This document shows, piece by piece, positions 1-11,500 of a stretch of DNA of 64,000 nt (within the stretch, counting starts at the first letter, position 1; every line of letters starts with the position of its first letter). The translations under genes were made by a program, and so were the position numbers. The stretch is from Dioszegia crocea (Eukaryota > Basidiomycota > Tremellomycetes > Tremellales > Bulleribasidiaceae), in the NCBI GenBank assembly GCA_001600615.1, contig BCKK01000001.1, forward strand, positions 2,919,826 to 2,983,825, read 5' to 3'. The notes beneath the pieces are model-generated. The model was not told the DNA's origin and ran no database searches. It saw only the letters and a program-made list of their open reading frames with translations.

Positions 1-821
1 TTGGGTTCTGAATGCGTAGCCAGGCTCATCCCCGCACCCTCTGCACGCGCTTGCTTAATCATTTCATTGACCAGCGCACCGCCTACACCCCTTCCTCGGG
101 CGCTCGGAACAGTGACGAGCATATGTAGATGGTAAGGATCACGCCATAGTCGCGGGAAGGTAGTTTCGCGTTCTTCTATCACTTTACTTTTCTGCTCCAT
201 CAGCGTGCAAGCCAAATTGAGGAAGAATTACGCACAACTTGATCCTGCCATCGTCGACACTCGGGAGAAATGAGAGCACCTGCGGCGTCTTTGTACCGTC
301 TTTGTTCAGGACTGCGGGATTAGTGTCGGATCGTAGACATGGACCAAGATAGGACATACCTGTCGGTCAAAGTACGTTTGGCAGTGGACCAGACTGCTAC
401 CCCCAATATTGCGTCTCCAACGCTAGCGACCCAAACTTCGCCACCTATGAGACCGGGGCCGACGTAAGACATGTATTGAACCCGGTTGTAGTGCGATAGA
501 TCGACAGAGGGGGACGGTGGGAAGTGTTTAGAAAACGGTTCTGTCATCAAAGTCAGTCGTTCGAACGAGCAGATATGCGACGGCCTTTCAGGCTTGAGAT
601 GACACGTACCATTCGCAAAACCCTCCGCCATGGCTTGTACGATAGCTTCGATCTCGTCATCTGTCAATCAAGAAAAGACAGGTCAGCTCTTATTCCCATA
701 CGTCGCTCTGGTCATAGAAGTGATGGATAAATAAATCGATGTCAGGACTCAGGGGAGACTTACCGGAAGGTTCAGATATCCGTTTGATCGCTATACCATG
801 GAGAGAGCTCGATGTCGACAT
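1..821 (-). CDS. GNAT-family N-acetyltransferase (partial at left edge)
   Basis: Putative acyl-CoA-dependent N-acetyltransferase; substrate unknown. The acetyl-CoA loop is visible near the window edge as LVTVPSARGRGVGGALVNEM (R-G-x-G-x-G/A signature), followed by a helix rich in Ala and Glu. The ATG at 819-821 gives MSTSSSLHGIAIKRISEPS. An intron at 661-763 then joins in frame to DDEIEAIVQAMAEGF. Two more short introns are likely near 310-358 and 190-230. The C-terminal end of the domain lies outside the window. The family (PF00583 type) is clear from the loop motif, but whether it acts on a protein, an amine or an antibiotic cannot be told. The first exon is inferred from splice signals. Confidence 0.8.
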
Positions 822-1840
822 GGTGGAGGACCTAGTGACCCACATCGTCAGCGCTATCCGACACAATGTCGTGAGTAGTAGTGATGGACTTCAGCGTTTC
901 AGAGGAGAGCAGAAGTGCGGGATTTCGAGCGTCACTCAGAAGCCGCAGCCTTGGAAGGTGTTCATGCCCACGCATGGTCATCTGACTTGATCAGACCTAC
1001 ACACCTTAGTGCACTGTATTCGTTCAAATAGATGATGAAAGCAAAGAGGTGAGATGCATGGTGATGCTAAATTGGACAGCGGCGGCTCCAATATATGCGC
1101 CAAGCCACCTGACCACCTGACCATCCCGCGCCGTTGCCCAAACATCCCTCTTCCGCGTTTGTCACCGGTTCATCTGTGTATAGCTACCCACTTCCAACAC
1201 TATGGCCAGCCAAACATCAAATCCACCTCCAACTGCCCCGCTCGAGCGGCGGATATCAATCAGGCAAAGTCTGGCTAGGGCTCTATCGCCCAATCGCGCT
1301 TTGGGTGGCGGATCCGAAGGGAGACGGACAAGTCTAGGCGGTGAGTGGATTCCCCAGCCTGCTGCACGTTTCTTCAGATCATTCGCAAGGCTGGATATGG
1401 ATGGCGACACGGAGATAAAGCAGACGCGTATCCCTATCCTTATCTATTGCCCGAGTTGCCCAGCCAAAGGACAGCTCGGTCTCCTTATCAATCCTTATCA
1501 TGTCGTTCCTGTGGCCAATGAAAATTGAGTGGGTGGCGGGAGCAGATACGGATAGTTGGAGTGGTTGTGTTCGATCGCGTTCGGGCGTCGCTGGGGCCTC
1601 CTTGGCGGGGGAGCTGGATCCGGGAGCTGGCGAGGGGAAGGGAGAGCGTCATTGGTGCATGCAGTAAGCTCTGTGGGCCAAGGTGAAGGGGAAGCAATCT
1701 GAGAATGGAGTGGCACCCTTTGTTGTTGTCGGACCTGAACTCGTTTTGCCTTCTCATCTTGTCTCTATCCTTCACTTGAATCACAGATAGACGTACTATC
1801 TGTCATATCGATAAGCCGAACTCTTACACATACAGGCGCA
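822..1840. other. Intergenic region, divergent promoters
   Basis: This stretch separates the GNAT start (821) from the DUF3602 gene. It holds an ATG-led open segment at 1202-1340 that ends at a good donor (GGCG|gtgagt). It could splice in frame to the acceptor before 1836 and add 47 N-terminal residues to the downstream protein. That intron would be about 500 nt, far longer than its neighbours, so I leave it out. Nothing else was recognised. Confidence 0.5.
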
Positions 1841-3072
1841 ATGCAGACGGATCTCGAATCCCAGCGAGGCCGACAGGCCGACATTGTACGTCTTTGCCAA
1901 CAGTCACAGTGGAGCTCAATTGGCTGATACGGACAGGTTTCGACCGGCCGCGGTGGAGCAGGAAACCTCATTCGATCCCCTAGTCGTGGGATCGACCCCG
2001 AAGTCAGGCCTGGAGGCGAACGCGGACGGGAATCATCCACACAGCGAGACCTATCAGGGGACCGAGTGAGTTTACCTCACCCTTGAGATGGCTTTCAACA
2101 CCAGCTGATAGAGTCTCAGGCAGTCCGCTCTGGCCGAGGTGGCGCAGGCAACATCCGCTCGCCTTCCCGCGACCCCGCAACTCGTATTGCCGAAGACGAG
2201 AACGAGACTACGATCCAAGAACGGCTCATTGCTGAACAGCGGGGCCGTCAGGCCGACGCGCCCTTCTCTCACGGGCGTGGTGGTGCTGGGAACTTCACAA
2301 GGGACAAGAGCAGGAGCAGAAGCGCCGTTCGCGGGAGTGCCGAGGCCTCACCTGCACGCGGCGCTACCCCAGCCAAGGACGGTGCGGCTCACCCGCAGCA
2401 TGCTTCCGGACGGGGCGGATGGGGCAATGTGAGGGAGGAGAGGGAGTCTGTCGATCTTGAGAAGGTGAGTTGGTCTTGTTAAGGGTGTTCACGATTGCAC
2501 TTTGGGAAGAGCGTATTGATATGGCGCTTTGGTCCACAGACTTAACATCATGTGGCGTCGTGCTAATATCACCAGGAGGCCGCCGCCCATAGGTATGAGG
2601 CTGGACTTGCTGCTCGATACCGCGCGGAAGATGTCGGCAAGGTGTGAGTTCCTCTGTATGCTCCTGGTCCAGATCCCTTCTTCACACGTCCGAATAACTG
2701 CTGATTCAACAGGCACTCGTCCGGTAAAGGTGGCGCAGGCAACATGACCTCCAAAACCCTTTCACCCGAGGAATTCGCCAGGCTCAACTTGGAGGAGCAG
2801 GAGACCTTCAAGCGGCTCCAGGAGAAGGCGACTTCAACCTATTCTTCGGGCGGTCGAGGGTGAGTCATGGCTGCTGTTTAAGATGCGCGTGGACAATTGC
2901 TGATTCCCCCAGTGGCGCGGGCAACTACCACTCTAAGGACAAAGATACCCACCTCTCGGCTGACGGCGAGCGGGGACGGGACAAATCTAGTGGCGGAGGC
3001 GGTATCTTTGGGAATGTCATGCGGAGCATCAGTCGTGCCAAGGGGAATGGCGACAGTCGCGCTAAGGATTAG
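1841..3072 (+). CDS. DUF3602 / PAR32-like protein with six GRGGAGN repeats
   Basis: Member of the fungal DUF3602 family (PF12223), which includes yeast Par32, a TOR-regulated phosphoprotein acting on ammonium transporters; that role here is only inferred. The translated exons contain six copies of a G-R/K-G-G-A/W-G-N motif: VSTGRGGAGN, RSGRGGAGN, HGRGGAGN, SGRGGWGN, SSGKGGAGN and GGRGGAGN. They are separated by charged, Ser/Arg-rich linkers such as IRSPSRDPATR. There are five introns, all short. Three repeats sit directly after an acceptor and the last is split by an intron at about 2861-2911. The protein is hydrophilic, with no signal peptide or membrane span, and ends in RAKGNGDSRAKD. The start at 1841 is the first ATG of the exon reading MQTDLESQRGRQADI; an upstream in-frame exon beginning at 1202 is possible. 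Confidence 0.85.
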
Positions 3073-3659
3073 GCTGGGCAAAGGGAGATGGGGAGGATTT
3101 GATTGTCTTGTTGGATCCTGGCTGGCTTCCTTCTGTTTGAAACTCCGATTGGGGGTGGAGTGGAGTAATAATACAAGAGAAGAGTGGGGGAGAGTTAGGG
3201 TTGTACGTGAGGATGGGCTGGCGAGATTGAGTTTGTCTCTTTGGTTGTTATAGCTCCTAATCGACTTGTTTTGGCGGATGTGAGTGTGTTTTAGAAGATG
3301 CAGAGATGTATACCTGGAATCTTATCTGCCCACCTAGCGAAGAATCTCGACCACAGCCTGGCCCCCACTAGTCATTCCTCCTAACAGCGAGTGAGCATCT
3401 CTTTGCCTGAACCATGCTACTACATGCCATTTCATCTTATTGACTATGAGCAACCAAAAGCACATCTATGTGATCTATGGTACAACAAATGCCTCACGAG
3501 TCTTATGCTGATTCTTGTCCGCCTAACGAAATCGACAGGCCTCGAGATCTCCCCCTCTTGATCCACCTTGTTGGATCCTGATGATTGAGCCACTCCGACC
3601 CTCCCAAATCTTCCCATCTCCCATCTCCTTGCCCTCATCACCCAGCACACGTGGGTCCC
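3073..3659. other. Intergenic, convergent 3' regions
   Basis: Gap between the stops of the DUF3602 gene (+) and the Ras-like gene (-). It is AT-richer than the flanking code and presumably holds both 3' UTRs. I see no RNA gene or conserved reading frame. Confidence 0.5.
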
Positions 3660-4734
3660 TTATAAGATCACACACTTTTTTCTCCTCTTTCCATGCCCAC
3701 CTCCACCTCCCCCGTACCCACCGCCNCCCCCGCCTCCACCTCCACCACCACCCCCATCAGCACCCCTCCGCTGCGCCTTAATCTGCCTTACAACGCTCTT
3801 AAAGCTCGCCTCGACATTCGTGTTGGTCTTGGCTGACGCCTCGAAGAAATCGCAGCCCATCCGCTGAGCAAGATCTCGACCTTCCTCCGTTGATACTTCG
3901 CGCAACGCCACTTGATCCCTCTTGTTGCCGACGAGTGTGATGGGGATCCGGGTAGATGGGCCGGGCGCGTGCTGGCGCTGTGGATAACCCGTGGATGAGG
4001 TAGGGGATGAAGGTGAGTGATGAGGTGAAGAAGAGTAAGGTGAGTTTGGCGAGAATGGACTTTGGGGGGGATCGACATCTTTCACTCGATGGACACGTTC
4101 GACTATCCGCTCGACACGCTCAAAGGTCTGTCGATTCGCTATTGAGTAGACTATAAGGAAACCCTCGCCATCACTGGCGGTCAGTAATAGCTCTAGCTTG
4201 TTGAGGGACAATGTTGAGCATAGAAGCGACGTACCGGATCCATTGATCCCGAAGCGAGGTATACTCCTCTTGTCCTGCTGTATCGAGCACTTCTAGCAGA
4301 CACGGCTGATCGTCCACTACCCATTGTTTACGGTAACAATCTTCTATCGTGGGGTCGTAAGCCTGAAGTCATCAGCTCGCCTGTACCGAGATCCATCGGT
4401 CTTCAGGTCAATGCAAAGAGCTCACCTCGACGAAAGACGACATGGTGAACTAGTGCCATCAGCCATTGCTCGGTTTGGCCAGTCGATAAACTCACTTGGA
4501 CCGTCAAAGCGGTCTTGCCCACGCCACCATCTCCTAATACTGTCACCTTGAACAGTATACGGGTAGCGCCTGGAGGGGCCTGTATTCGTTAGCTGGGGCA
4601 TGCGAGCTGATGAGACGGGCCAAGGAAAGAAGCCGAGGTACGGGCAGCTTAGGGACGAAGAGGATCGATACATGAGCTGATTGTACATGCTCAATTGGGT
4701 TTGATGAGGGGAGGGTGGAGCTTTGAAGTACCAT
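3660..4734 (-). CDS. Ras-family small GTPase with a long insert and glycine-rich tail
   Basis: Membrane-anchored GTP switch of the Ras/Rap group. Visible motifs in order: P-loop [10 protein letters not shown]; effector-type [32 protein letters not shown] (G3 with catalytic Gln); VGNKRD (G4); EASAKT (G5); and a C-terminal CAAX box CVIL after KRRKK. Final Leu suggests geranylgeranylation. Introns split the protein after the P-loop helix and before [11 protein letters not shown]. Two oddities: a Pro/Ser-rich 41-residue insert between VHRVKD and IPITLVGNK, and a hypervariable region of almost pure glycine that contains an ambiguous base at 3726. The start is the first ATG of the most upstream in-frame exon; its 31 residues ([11 protein letters not shown]...) do not look like a normal Ras N-terminus, so the start is uncertain. 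It resembles fungal Ras2/Rsr1-type proteins, but I cannot assign the ortholog. Confidence 0.85.
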
Positions 4735-6001
4735 GATGATGAGAGGAAGTGGGGGAGGCACAGGTGGCTCCTGATTGCCAGGCTTATGTTTTGCGAAAGG
4801 GGGCAAAGGAAGCTTCCAGCGACCGAAGAAGAGCGAGATTCGAAAGTCGAGATGTGCAAAGTCGAGATTGCGCAAAGCTCAACAAGCTCGGGTAGAGGGG
4901 AATGGACGAGCGGGTGGCTGTGTGTTTCGGATCCGGGTAAGGGTGACGATGTGGAAGGGGGGTTTAGGAAGGTGGAATGAGGAGGTGAAGTCGGTTGAGA
5001 CAGCAAAGGGGAAAGACCGTAGGGGTGTATGATGGGGTGAAGCAGAGAAGCGTCGAAAATTTCGGCCCATGCAAAATTCTAGCTAGTAGGGTTGGAGGGA
5101 CGTGCTGGATATTAATCCTGGTTCTGCTCTGCTACCCGGATCCGGAAATGATCGGTTGGGCAGTGGGCGTGTGGGATGCTCGAGCGGTGGCGCAAAAGGC
5201 GGTAGTGGCGGATGAATCACGGTGTCGTAGGGACAATGGGCAAAGCCTGGCCAGGCGGACAGCTGTGCCTGATGTGATGCAGCCTTGGTTGGTTGAGTTG
5301 AAGTCAGGAACAGCCGGGAGAATCCGAAAGGCACGGCTCGGCGTGTGCAGCAGCAGCTAGCAAGCAAGCAAGCAGCTGTATAGCGGTGTTGTGTGAATGC
5401 GTGCGAGGCCGTGCTATGTGAGGCATGCACTTGGGATAGAGTTGGTGCCTGTCTATCCGCTGTGTGTGGGTGACTGAAGGATCTCAAAGCGGGTGTAAAA
5501 AGGGGGTCTCGGATGATCTTGCGAAATGTACTCTGTTGACCTATCGGAGCCAGACCGCGTGTATGTTCAACAGCTCAGTGAATACCTCGCAAAACCTATC
5601 GATCCCGCAATGTGGCCTGTATCTACACGACGATCTGAGGTTTATCCGACAAGGTATGCTGCGGTTCCGGCCTATTGGGCGGCCTCGGAAGACCGCTGGG
5701 TGCGGAAACCGTTGCCGAGGGTCCGAGCAGAAGCGCGGAGCTTGAAGCTTCCTTTGCCGATCCGATTCACCTTTATGAGTATCTGCCTAGGAGTCAATAG
5801 CGCCTACCTGCGGTCAGCTGGCAGCTGGCATCGCGCTCTCTGGCGCCGTAACTCCCGGCCCGCAACGACCTCTGCTAGCCAAAAGTCGAGAGTGCATCGT
5901 ACACTCTCTACAAAAAGAGCCCAGCCCAGAACCCTCGCAAGGCATCCTGAACTGCCTCCCTTCTCCCTGCTCCCCTCTACGATCGCCAGTCCACGACCAA
6001 T
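4735..6001. other. Large intergenic region
   Basis: Upstream region of the Ras-like gene and downstream region of eL14. It contains an ATG-led open frame at 5526-6005 (159 codons, +) that I do not accept as a gene (see rejected list), and a purine-rich stretch at 4740-5040. No motif or RNA was recognised. Confidence 0.4.
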
Positions 6002-6822
6002 CTAAGCAGCCGACTTCTTCTCCTTCACGTACGCCTTCCTGACCAGATCCCGACGAGACTTCTTGGCAAGCATAATCTTGAATCGGTCAAAGTCGGAAGC
6101 GTTCTGCGGGATCAGCATAAGTCTCTCAGCCGGAAATTTCTCCAGTCCGCAGCCGCGACTCACCTTCCTTGTCTGCCTCGCCGCAAGCTTCTTGGCCCAT
6201 CCGCTAGCTTCCCACTTCTCGAGAACACCAGCCTTCTCAACTGCCCGCTTGATGGCGCCAGTTCCGGCACCTCGGGGGAGTTTGGAGATGGTGTAGGGGG
6301 TAAGGATGAGGTGACGGTAGGCGATTTGTTGACGGGGGACGGAGGTGTTGGGGCCGTCAATCAGGGCCTGAAAATCAGCCAGCATTCCATTCACATTGCC
6401 AAAACACATACCCGGTTGTGGTCAATGATCTCGGCAATGACGGCGAGCTTGCCAGCGGAAGGTCCGTCGTTGACGAGAACGACACGGCCAACCTCGACGA
6501 ATCGCTTGAAGGTGGAGGGAGCGGCGGCCTGGGTGGATTAGCTTAGGCCATAGGAGCGTTTGGGTCTCGAGTGGAGCAGATCAAGGAAATTTGCGTCGAT
6601 TGTCGAGTAATACGTCGAATGGGATATCGGTATCTCCTTGTCGACAATGACTGCTCTGCGCCTGTTCCCATATCCCAGCTCTTCCGTCGCGCCTGTCCAT
6701 CATTCCGTCCAACCCTCCACCTATTCCTGCCCCTTAATGCCTGATCCTTCACGCCTGTCGATTTCGCGTATGCCCTTGATCTGCTCGAATGTATCTGTTT
6801 GGTCTGTGTGACTTACGGGCAT
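6002..6822 (-). CDS. RPL14: 60S ribosomal protein eL14
   Basis: Structural protein of the large ribosomal subunit. Exon 1 encodes only Met-Pro (6817-6822). After a 288-nt intron (6529-6816), exon 2 reads [20 protein letters not shown] followed by [19 protein letters not shown], the KOW-like core of eL14. Later exons give [22 protein letters not shown] and [17 protein letters not shown]. The C-terminal exon gives [20 protein letters not shown] and ends KEKKSAA. Three introns; the first is several times longer than usual in this window, a common pattern in fungal ribosomal-protein genes. Length (about 137 aa) matches fungal eL14. It is divergent from the bZIP gene across 715 bp. Confidence 0.97.
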
Positions 6823-7537
6823 GTTGTTGATGGATGGGTTGATTGAGGATGTTCTTGACGGCTAACTAGGGGCGAAAGATGGTGATTAGCAGGATAGGCA
6901 AAAGCAGCGACGGAAGCAATCGGAGTTTGGACACATCCCCTTATCGCCGACAGCCAGGTCAAAGGGGATTTGGCGGCCATCACCGGTGGGGGACAAGCGG
7001 GCGGGATCAGATTTGGGATCGCTTATCAATCGGCCGGACCGCCTCCGGACCCATAATTACCGAAAGTGGCAAGTAAGCTCCGTCATCCTCTTTGTTGCTG
7101 CTTCTGCCCTCTGCCTTCTTTTCCCTACATCGACTCCTTCTATTCGTATTCCCCATACATCTCCAAAGCTCGCCCCATATCTACTATCAGATACCACACT
7201 GCAGCTGCTCAATCGACAGCTGGAACAGAAATCATCTTGTGAAGCAAGAACTAAACGACACAAAACATACACACAGGCCATCGGCGAACGTGTCTGAAAT
7301 AGGAGATCGAAGCAACACACTGCACGGTTCCCGTCACTATACATCTTTGTACATACGCGTACTTCACCTACACCCACTCGCCCGCCCGGACCTTACCTTG
7401 ATCATCCTTTGATCTGACAACCACCCCGCACCGGGTGCAGCCGCACATCCGTCGCCTTCGTTCGTCGGAGCCTATCGCACTGCTTCACGCAGCCCATATA
7501 ACGCCCATTCCCCTTGCCCCACTCTTCTCACCCCACC
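6823..7537. promoter_or_regulatory. Divergent promoter, eL14 / bZIP, with ATG-free leader
   Basis: 715 bp between two divergent starts. From 6882 to the bZIP start at 7538 there is no ATG on the + strand, and the part from about 7080 on is pyrimidine-rich, consistent with a long uORF-free 5' leader for the bZIP gene. No TATA element stands out. Confidence 0.5.
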
Positions 7538-8339
7538 ATGTTCGACCTCCCTGCCCACCTTTCCAACCTCAACTCCCTCCAATCCCCTCCCTCCACAGTC
7601 ATCAACAACGAGCATGAAGACGCCTTTTGGGACTTTATGCACACCGACCAGCTCTTTGAGAACTTTGGCGGTGTCTCCCCAGCCGCTCACGATGCCAAAG
7701 AGGCACGTGTCTCTGCACCTGCCCCTACCCCTGCTCCAACTCTCGCTGCTTACGCCTCCCCATCCCCACAACCACCCAAGAACAACAGTGGTGGCAGCGG
7801 ACCCACTCTCGAGGCTTTCCTAGCTGCGTTTGCCAACGACCAAGCTTCATCGTCCACAGGCTACCGTCTTCCCATCACCCTCCCCCGTCCCTACTCTGCC
7901 GAAGCCACTACTGGTGCTGCCGACCCCGCAGCCATCATCCCCCGGAACAGCTCGGAAGAGACACATGCCGAGGCGACAGAACGGCTCAGCGGCGCCAAGA
8001 AGCTGAAGCAGGTTGGCGCGCCGCCAGCGGAGATTGAAGAGGACAAGCGGAGAAGAAATACAGAGGCGAGCGCGAGGTTTAGGCAGAAGAAGAAGGAGAG
8101 GGAGAACGCGTTGGAGATTCGTGCCAGTATGTTTACACCTCTTCGCTCAAGAGGTCATAGCTGACGATGTGACAGAAGAGCTCGAAGCCCAAGTCGCACA
8201 GCTTGTCGCCGACAAGTCGAGCTTGGAGAATGAGAACAGATTGCTCAAGGCGATCGTGCTAGGAAGTGGACAGGGCGGGGCAGATCAGCTACAAGGAGTG
8301 TTGTCAACGATGAGCGTGAAGCGGAAGAGAGAGGACTAG
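7538..8339 (+). CDS. bZIP transcription factor (GCN4/Cys3-like)
   Basis: Nuclear DNA-binding regulator. The first 150 residues are Pro/Ala/Ser-rich with acidic-aromatic patches (EDAFWDFMHTDQLFENFGG) that look like an activation domain. The C-terminal bZIP has basic region EDKRRRNTEASARFRQKKKE (N-x7-R signature) followed, after an intron at about 8130-8175, by a zipper with leucines at heptad spacing (ELEAQVAQL, KSSL, NRLL). It ends in MSVKRKRED. The start is the first ATG after a long ATG-free leader. The basic region resembles both GCN4 (amino-acid control) and Cys3/MET28 (sulfur) factors; I cannot decide between them. About 250 aa, which is short, as usual for these groups. Confidence 0.9.
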
Positions 8340-8594
8340 GTTGGGGGAGTTCGGAGTAGAGCTTGCATTGTAAGAGTATAGTAGAGTTGTCGGGAATTAG
8401 GGAAATGCGCGGAGTGTCGTTTTTGGTCGGACCCGACGTGCGAGGGATGTTTATAGATGCGTCCTTGACAGCAGATGTCCGGTAGTCCTGCTTTTGTATG
8501 AATAGGTTGATCAGTCTTCATCAACAAGCAATGCCAAGAGCGAATGGGATCTCTCGAGAAATGACAACACTCGTAGTACACAATCTAACAACAT

Positions 8595-11500
8595 CTACTT
8601 GCGCTTTACACTCTTCCCCGTCGTCTTCTTACCCACACTCTTACCACCGACATGTTTTCCACCGACATATTTCCCCCCCACAGTCTTCCGCGCAGTCGCC
8701 GCCGGCATTTTCCCACCTGTCGTCCCCCTCCCAGCTCCCGATCCAGACGCAACAGCAGCTGTAGACTTGCTCCCTGTCCGAGGTCTCTTGGGTGCCGGTT
8801 GGACAATTTCCAAATCATCCGAATCAACATCCTCATCCCTATTGTCCGACTCGCCATCATCGTCAATACTGATGGGATCCCGATCCGTCCCCGCCTGCTT
8901 AGACTTGGGGTGGGAGGATGAAGAAGTTGCGATACGGGTCGAAACCCTTCGACCCAGGGCTGGGGAGTTCGGATTGGGTCCATCGGCATGTATACCTAGA
9001 CCCAATGTTGATGATGATCGGTCTGATCCTGCCATGGAGTCTGGACCGGCATAAAGTAGCGTTGAGATTTGCTTTGCGGCCATGGGTTCTCCAGCAAGCC
9101 CATTGCCCAGATTCCGCTCTGATGATATATCCATCCATCGACCCTTTTCTGTGGGTCCGCCAGGAAGGACGTCTCGCCTGATCAGCGGATCGAACAGTGA
9201 GGCAGGTATAGATGCTGTATCCTGGTATGGACGCAGTGCGAGGAATTGGTCGGCATGTTTCTGCCGAGGTGGGATAGGCGCCATATATTCAAATAGCTCC
9301 CATGGACGGTCGTCGAATGTGTAAGATGAGTTAATCTCATCCGCCGATGTAGTGGATAGGGTCATGTACCGTTTGGAAGGGGATGAAGAGGGAAGAATGT
9401 CGGTTAGGGCAGGGGCAGATTGCATGGCGGTCTGAAGGGAAGATGTAGATGTCTCAGCGAGTAGAGCGAGGTGCATCGCAGGCCGAGAGGTAGGTGGTGC
9501 CGCTATCAATTAGCTCGACATCGAACATTGCACTCACAGTCAATGACATAGACCAAGACATCGTATATCTGCATCACATCCGAGCCGTGCAATTCCTGAC
9601 ATCAGCTAACCTCCAACCAGAATACTCACAGGCAAGATACGCAATAGCCCCGTGGCAAGCCTGACAAAGTCCGGTCGAGGCGCAGTGATGACGAGCGTAT
9701 CCGGGATATTCAACCCTAGAGCGAAACGCAGCAACTTCAACGCCGCACGCAGCACCGAGCCAGCTGCCGCTTCCTCCTCCGCCGTCCCGAGCTGCTCACT
9801 CACGACCTGCAGCGCCGTCGCTAGGCCGTCCAACAACCTGACTCTGGCGGCGAGAACGAAAGTGTCTGAAATGGCTAAGTCTGTGCCCGCGCTACAGACG
9901 ATCCGAAGTACCATGTCGATCGCCTTATCCACGTCATCCTGTTGTTCCCCTTCCTCCATCATCCTGCTCAAAAGAACGCCGAGCCTATCCAACCCGGCAG
10001 CAATAATCTCACAGACCACTACCTGGTCTATCCCCTTGAATGTCTCGCAGAGCAGTTCCGCATCGTCTGCGGAGTGCTCTCGATTCATACTCTCTCCGAC
10101 CAACTTCCGAAGCGTATCCCTCGCGCCTACTTCGTCGATGCGCATGGCGAGCCGCTTGAACTCGACTCGCATCTCCAGAACCACGCTCGTCCACTTCCAA
10201 GGACTGAGCCGGCCACCACTGTGCAGAGAAGGCATAGAGATTGTCGAAGACTTGCTGGGCGGTCCCTCTGACATAATATCCTTCAGCGTGTCAATCATGC
10301 CTGATTCAACAGCCGGATCCGCCTTGCCCCACACGCTAGAGAGGAAGGCATCCTTCAGCAAAGAGATATGGCGGAAAGCGGCCGTTTTGAACTCGGGAAT
10401 AGTGGCGAGATCAGTGAAGAATAGGGATATCTGATCTTTCGTACGCTGTGGCGCCGAGATGGAACCGAGAACGACGAGGAAGGGGAGGTGGCGGATGAAG
10501 GTAGGCATGTGCGCATTGTCGAATATCTGGGATCGGCTTGTGTATGCGATAAATGCCTCTTGGGTACCGATGGGCGAGATGGCAGGATTGGGCGGTTTGG
10601 AAAGCAATAATTGCTGAACGAGGATGACGGTCGTATCGATCGCTTGCATCTGGGGGGAAGATAGGTGTGGGCGGTTAGACAGAAGAGTGGCCGAGAACTG
10701 TTTCCAGAGGGGGTAGATGAAGGTATTAAGGAGGACGAGAGTGGATAGTCGACGGCGACAGACGAGCATGATGAGTAATTGTCGGATGGGGGAAGTAGCC
10801 GAGAATAGCTCGTATTGTCCTCGAGACGCCTCAAGCCACTCGCTCACGACCAGGTCGATTGTGAAACCGGCGAAACCGGTCACTTGGTCGACGTGCGCCG
10901 CGACGATATCGAGGATTCCCGAGGTACCGTCTGAGGCTATACTGAGCGGTTTCAGGCAGTCGACGATGGTTAACCACCAAACAGTAGACCAACCCGGATA
11001 GGGTCCGTGGCGATCGTATAGCTCTTGACCGAGCCGTTGGGCCGTGTCCATATTCCGGGACACAAACGCCTGACGGAGTTTTCGCATACTGGTCGTCGTA
11101 TCGCTTTCATTACCCATGGCAGCATACCAGGCCTATCAATCAGCCATGCCCCCAGCCTAAACACTTACTTTCTCATGGTAATCAACGTAACTTCGGACTT
11201 CTTCCGCATCTTCTTCTTTCGCCCGCCCACGCCCAGCCAGATCAATGATCAACCTTGGCAATCTCGGATGGTAGATATCTTTCCTATCCAACCGGTGAAA
11301 CCTCTCCATCAACGCGTCGACAATCACAGGCCATCGGTCCATTGCAGTCCAAACATCCGCGTGACGACGCAGGATGTCAATGCTGATTCGGAGAATCTCT
11401 TGGTTATCGTTGATCCGGATTGCGCGAACGACAAAATCAGCGATACTGGAATATCCTTGGCACATGTGGAGAATGTGAATGACGCGGGCAAATGTCGATG

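Noticed and set aside
5526..6005. ATG-led 159-codon ORF on the + strand
   Set aside because: No domain, no conserved-looking segment past the first 45 codons, drifting Arg/Ser-rich composition, and it runs tail-to-tail 4 nt into the eL14 stop. A spliced short gene using its first part cannot be excluded, but I cannot support it.
9652..10434. 260-codon plus-strand ORF
   Set aside because: Antisense shadow of MED12; Ser-rich composition arises from reverse reading of helical code.
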